A stretch of DNA of 8,135 bases from Syntrophomonas sp. UBA5288 (lineage in GTDB: Bacteria; Bacillota; Syntrophomonadia; Syntrophomonadales; Syntrophomonadaceae), in NCBI GenBank assembly GCA_002408445.1, contig DHSK01000130.1:1-8135 (forward strand). Reading direction: 5' to 3'. Below, piece after piece: positions 5,796-8,135 of this stretch. Every line of letters begins with the position of its first letter. Position 1 is the first letter of the stretch. The position numbers were made by a program, and so were the translations under genes. Below the pieces are notes generated by a model. It was given only the letters and a program-made list of their open reading frames with translations. It did no database searches and was not told where the DNA came from.

Positions 5796-6221
5796 ATGCG
5801 TAAACATTTTAATATAATATTGATGGCTCTGGGCTTATTCGGAATTCTTATTGCCGGCAATATTGGGGTAACAATAGCGTCGAGATATGCACAAACGCAT
5901 TATGATTTCAGCAACTTAATTCCGTATTTTTTATATATAGTTGTCTCTTTAATTGGCGGCATTATCTTAGGGCTGGAACCGCTATTAAAAAACAGAACAT
6001 CGGCAGCTCCCTGGAAGGTTGATTGGCTGCGAATATTGTATTTAGGTGTCCCTGCTTTATTTTTCGCGGTCTATTTAGTATTGTGTTTTATTTTTGGGCT
6101 GAAAATGTTGCCTTTGAAGATTACAACCATATTTATAACAGAACCGGCCTTTATTTCCCTTAACGCTTTTATATTAGGATATATAATCATCACCAGTTTC
6201 TATAAAGAAGATCATGCATAG
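5796..6221 (+). CDS. Four-helix integral membrane protein, unknown function
   Basis: I do not recognise the family. The 141-residue product has four clear membrane segments at about residues 6-28, 41-62, 78-101 and 109-133. A basic loop (LLKNRTSAAPWKVDW, 63-77) lies between the second and third. The N-terminus MRKHF is basic, which suggests it is cytoplasmic, so both ends would be inside. The ATG follows AAGGAGG (about 5782-5788) by 7-8 nt, a near-perfect site, so the start is secure. No charged residues within the helices hint at transport. The nearest downstream terminator is at 6462, 240 bp after the stop, with apparently non-coding sequence between. The gene may be horizontally acquired together with the neighbouring low-G+C genes, but this is inference. 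Confidence 0.75.
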   Translation: MRKHFNIILMALGLFGILIAGNIGVTIASRYAQTHYDFSNLIPYFLYIVVSLIGGIILGLEPLLKNRTSAAPWKVDWLRILYLGVPALFFAVYLVLCFIFGLKMLPLKITTIFITEPAFISLNAFILGYIIITSFYKEDHA

Positions 6222-6410
6222 AGTTAGGTGAGCTTAAAGCCTATTTTTGTTTATCAGTCAAGCACGCATTCATAAATGGATTGAAGTGCACTCCCAATAT
6301 TGTTTTTTGTTAACAATTCCACGCACCCTAAATGTTGATGTGTCTAAAGTATTAGAACCAGTTCATTCCAGCCAATTGCTCCCCAATACATACATCTTGT
6401 TTTACATTCC

Positions 6411-6440
6411 TTTAGACCTTACACAAAGTACGGATACGCC
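6411..6440 (-). other. Possible IS256-type transposon end (relic)
   Basis: The segment ends in TTACACAAAGTACGGATACG and CC. Many IS256/mutator elements end in a TTTACACAAA-N4-6-GA-AC-like block, which this resembles from memory. No transposase reading frame is left on either strand in 6222-6440, so this would be a remnant. The assignment is tentative. Confidence 0.22.
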
Positions 6441-6461
6441 ATGAATAATAATTGACCGGAA

Positions 6462-6491
6462 AATAACGGCCCTTTGAGGCCGTTATTCTTT
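6462..6491 (+). terminator. Rho-independent terminator
   Basis: AATAACGGCC (6462-6471), loop CTTTGA (6472-6477), GGCCGTTATT (6478-6487), then CTTTACT. The stem is a perfect 10 bp with a GC-rich base of loop. On the minus strand it is followed by TTATTTTCC, so it could work in both directions. It most likely ends transcription from the gene at 5796 and isolates the region to its right. Confidence 0.8.
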
Positions 6492-7018
6492 ACTGGTTCG
6501 TTATTCTAATACAACGATCATTAACTTAGTACGCATGCTGAAATGAATACTTCTTGACGTAGTACTGTTGTTCAATTCTATATTAAAAAGTATTCTGGTT
6601 TGTATCTCTGCGCGGTTAGTATAGATTCTTCACCACTTACCCCGTATCACAAATATACTTGAGATTTCTGGGATTTGCTTAAATAATTTCTTAATGAATT
6701 TTAAATTATAGTATTCATCTCGAGCAGTAAAACTGAAATCATTAGTCTCCATCCTATTTTTTCAAAATGAGATACAAGTATATATTTTACAAATTAGTAT
6801 AAAGTCCTTGCTTCCTTTTGGGCATTCACGTACTAAGTGTGGTTATTTACGTTCAACTTCCGGTGTCCTACGAATCTCTAAAGGGTTAAAAGAATCGAAA
6901 TTGAATTAGAGTATTTATCGTGCGTACGAAAAACTGGTGTTCTAGCGGAAGCTTTTTGAGGGGGAATGATATTAGCAAGGTAAGCGCAATATAAATGAAT
7001 TTTAAGGAGGTTTATAGT
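6492..7018. other. Gene-free region upstream of the secreted protein
   Basis: About 530 bp of A+T-rich sequence with no frame of believable length and no ribosome site plus start pair on either strand, apart from the downstream gene's own. It contains a perfect 10-bp inverted pair, ACTTAGTACG (6524-6533) and CGTACTAAGT (6829-6838), roughly 300 bp apart. I could not find a convincing -35/-10 pair for the gene at 7019. The region could carry a long leader, a small RNA or a decayed insertion. Confidence 0.5.
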
Positions 7019-7813
7019 ATGATTAAATTGAATGGTGCAAACAGGATTTGTATGACTACTATTTTGACTTTTTGTTTATTTTTTTTGATGGCACCCATTG
7101 CTGGAGCGGCAGAACCTATACAAGACAATCTTAGCGCGAGTGATTTAATTATTAATCAGAGTCTTAGTCAAAATAATTCAAGTAGCGTTACTGTTCAGGA
7201 TATGGAAAAAATCGCTACGGAAGTTGCACAACAAAAAGAAGAGGCTGATGCTAAGGTAATGAACCGTATAATACAAGAGGCGACTATGGATACGCAACCA
7301 TCAGATTCAATAATGTCTACTTATTATATGACTGGTCGAGATCAATCCCATGGTGGTTCTGGAGCAGGTTATAGTGATAGTTATTGGGAAACTTTTTTGG
7401 ATGTAAACAAAAACGGATCTCTTGCTGAAATTTATGGTTCCAAATGGGGAAGGGGTTGGGGATGGATATATTATACACCATCAGAAAGTAGAACCTATAC
7501 TATTGGTGCTAACTATAACCTTACAGGACGAATCGTTGGAGGTAATCTCAATATTAAACTTATTGTTACCGATACTAGCAACGGTTCATCAAATGAGCAA
7601 ACTTGTTTCTCTGCAACCTCTGGATATTTTGACAATATACCCAAGTCAAGTAGTAAATCTTTTTACTTAACCAGTGGTCATCGATATGCCATAACATGGG
7701 AAGCCAATACTGAGGCTAGTGCAGTGGCATCTGCAGCTATGAGTGATTTTTTGAATACTGAGTTGGATGGGACAAAGCGTAATATTACGTTTAATTATTT
7801 TACTGTTAACTAG
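7019..7813 (+). CDS. Secreted protein of unknown function, beta-rich C-terminal domain
   Basis: The start is the ATG at 7019, 8 nt after AAGGAGG (7004-7010). The in-frame ATG at 6995 lies before that site and has none of its own. The 264-residue product begins with a signal peptide: basic residues 3-9, hydrophobic core 12-25, and AGA|AEP for cleavage after residue 30. No lipobox or sortase motif is seen, so it is probably released. Residues 33-95 are polar and partly helical (DMEKIATEVAQQKEEADAKV). Residues 100-264 are Gly/Ser/Tyr/Thr-rich with alternating hydrophobics, as in a beta sandwich, including an aromatic WGRGWGWIYY patch at 143-152. There is a single Cys in the mature part (Cys196). 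I recognise no enzyme motif; a carbohydrate- or surface-binding role is only a guess. A membrane protein gene follows 24 bp later, probably in the same operon. Confidence 0.8.
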   Translation: MIKLNGANRICMTTILTFCLFFLMAPIAGAAEPIQDNLSASDLIINQSLSQNNSSSVTVQDMEKIATEVAQQKEEADAKVMNRIIQEATMDTQPSDSIMSTYYMTGRDQSHGGSGAGYSDSYWETFLDVNKNGSLAEIYGSKWGRGWGWIYYTPSESRTYTIGANYNLTGRIVGGNLNIKLIVTDTSNGSSNEQTCFSATSGYFDNIPKSSSKSFYLTSGHRYAITWEANTEASAVASAAMSDFLNTELDGTKRNITFNYFTVN

Positions 7814-7837
7814 TTATTATAAGGGGGTTATACCCAG

Positions 7838-8107
7838 TTGTGGTCAGGAATCCCACTTCGTTATCTATTCCCGATTATTTTAATTGCGATTGCTTATTAT
7901 TTATATGTAGCATCTACGGTTAAAATAGGAAAAGAGCGGATACGAGATATAATTGTAATTGCGATAATTCTTTGGCTGAGTTCTTTGATTAGTTCATATA
8001 CAAAATTTAATGCTTTATCAATAGCGGGATTCCTTGTATTCGCTTATGGATGGGTGATTTTGGTTATCCAAAAGTTCAAAGAAGGCCTCAATGACGATAA
8101 ATCATAA
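7838..8107 (+). CDS. Small three-helix membrane protein, partner of the secreted protein gene
   Basis: I do not recognise the family. The 89-residue product has hydrophobic segments at about residues 9-26, 38-54 and 59-77. A basic stretch (KIGKERIRD, 29-37) lies between the first two and a charged tail (KFKEGLNDDKS) follows. The start is TTG at 7838: an in-frame TAA at 7820-7822 blocks any longer version and no other start codon occurs early in the frame. AAGGGGGT (7821-7828) is the ribosome site, with a spacing of 9 nt. GGGT 7825-7828 can pair with ACCC 7832-7835, which may make initiation depend on ribosomes finishing the upstream gene at 7813. The 24-bp gap and the shared strand suggest an operon. 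An immunity, anchoring or export-helper role for the secreted protein would fit the arrangement but has no sequence support. Confidence 0.7.
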   Translation: MWSGIPLRYLFPIILIAIAYYLYVASTVKIGKERIRDIIVIAIILWLSSLISSYTKFNALSIAGFLVFAYGWVILVIQKFKEGLNDDKS

Positions 8108-8135
8108 TTGACATTTATAATTCAGAACAGTCTGG

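Noticed and set aside
6247..6444. 65-codon open frame starting with TTG
   Set aside because: No ribosome binding site precedes the TTG and the protein shows no domain-like or membrane pattern. It overlaps the possible transposon relic. Its stop near the 6462 terminator is probably coincidence.
6995..7018. ATG at 6995 as start of the secreted protein
   Set aside because: The AAGGAGG site lies after it, 8 nt before the ATG at 7019. The shorter form also gives a standard signal peptide.
8108..8113. TTGACA directly after the last stop codon
   Set aside because: A perfect -35 hexamer, but the window ends before a -10 could be judged, so no promoter is claimed.
1..8135. CRISPR arrays, tRNA, rRNA, known riboswitches or known defence genes
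   Set aside because: I looked for regular repeat-spacer patterns, tRNA-like arms and characteristic motifs on both strands and saw none. The repeats present are two- or three-copy and degenerate.

Overview
The window looks like an accessory stretch of a low- to mid-G+C Bacillota chromosome. Strong AGGAGG-type ribosome binding sites, GTG and TTG starts, a YifB/ComM-family ATPase and a membrane-free chemotaxis-type signalling protein suggest a clostridial or Peptococcaceae-like bacterium. This is inference; no rRNA or tRNA is present to settle it. Two housekeeping-like genes in the middle are visibly richer in G+C (one counted 60-base line of comM is 52%) than the two sides (counted lines of 37% and 40%). 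The flanks carry a transposon, small membrane proteins and a secreted protein of unknown function.

Layout. 1-435 is the C-terminal end of a subtilisin-like serine protease that starts outside the window. 546-1938 is an IS3-family insertion sequence with imperfect inverted ends. Its orfA is intact, it has a normal A_AAA_AAA frameshift site between orfA and orfB, and orfB is interrupted by a second -1 shift in another run of eight A's. The D(63)D(35)E catalytic core lies intact beyond that break. 2076-2276 is a two-helix membrane protein, followed by a structured, terminator-like segment. 2490-4022 is comM (yifB). Facing it with only 6 bp between the stops is a cytoplasmic methyl-accepting-type protein (5180-4029, minus strand) with a duplicated N-terminal sensor module.

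The right side is sparse. 5181-5526 holds the minus-strand promoter of the chemoreceptor and an AT-rich hairpin. 5527-5619 encodes a convincing 30-residue single-helix peptide. 5796-6221 encodes a four-helix membrane protein. 6222-6440 has no believable gene and ends in a sequence resembling an IS256-type terminus. A perfect 10-bp-stem hairpin at 6462-6487 is the clearest terminator of the window. About 530 bp without a gene precede a two-gene unit: a secreted protein (7019-7813) and, 24 bp later, a three-helix membrane protein (7838-8107).

Working together. Only the IS genes and the 7019/7838 pair are clearly co-transcribed units. comM (DNA branch migration in transformation) and the chemoreceptor are convergent and functionally unrelated. 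I found no CRISPR array, tRNA, rRNA or known defence system. The least explained items are the secreted/membrane pair, the 30-residue peptide and the doubly slippery transposase.
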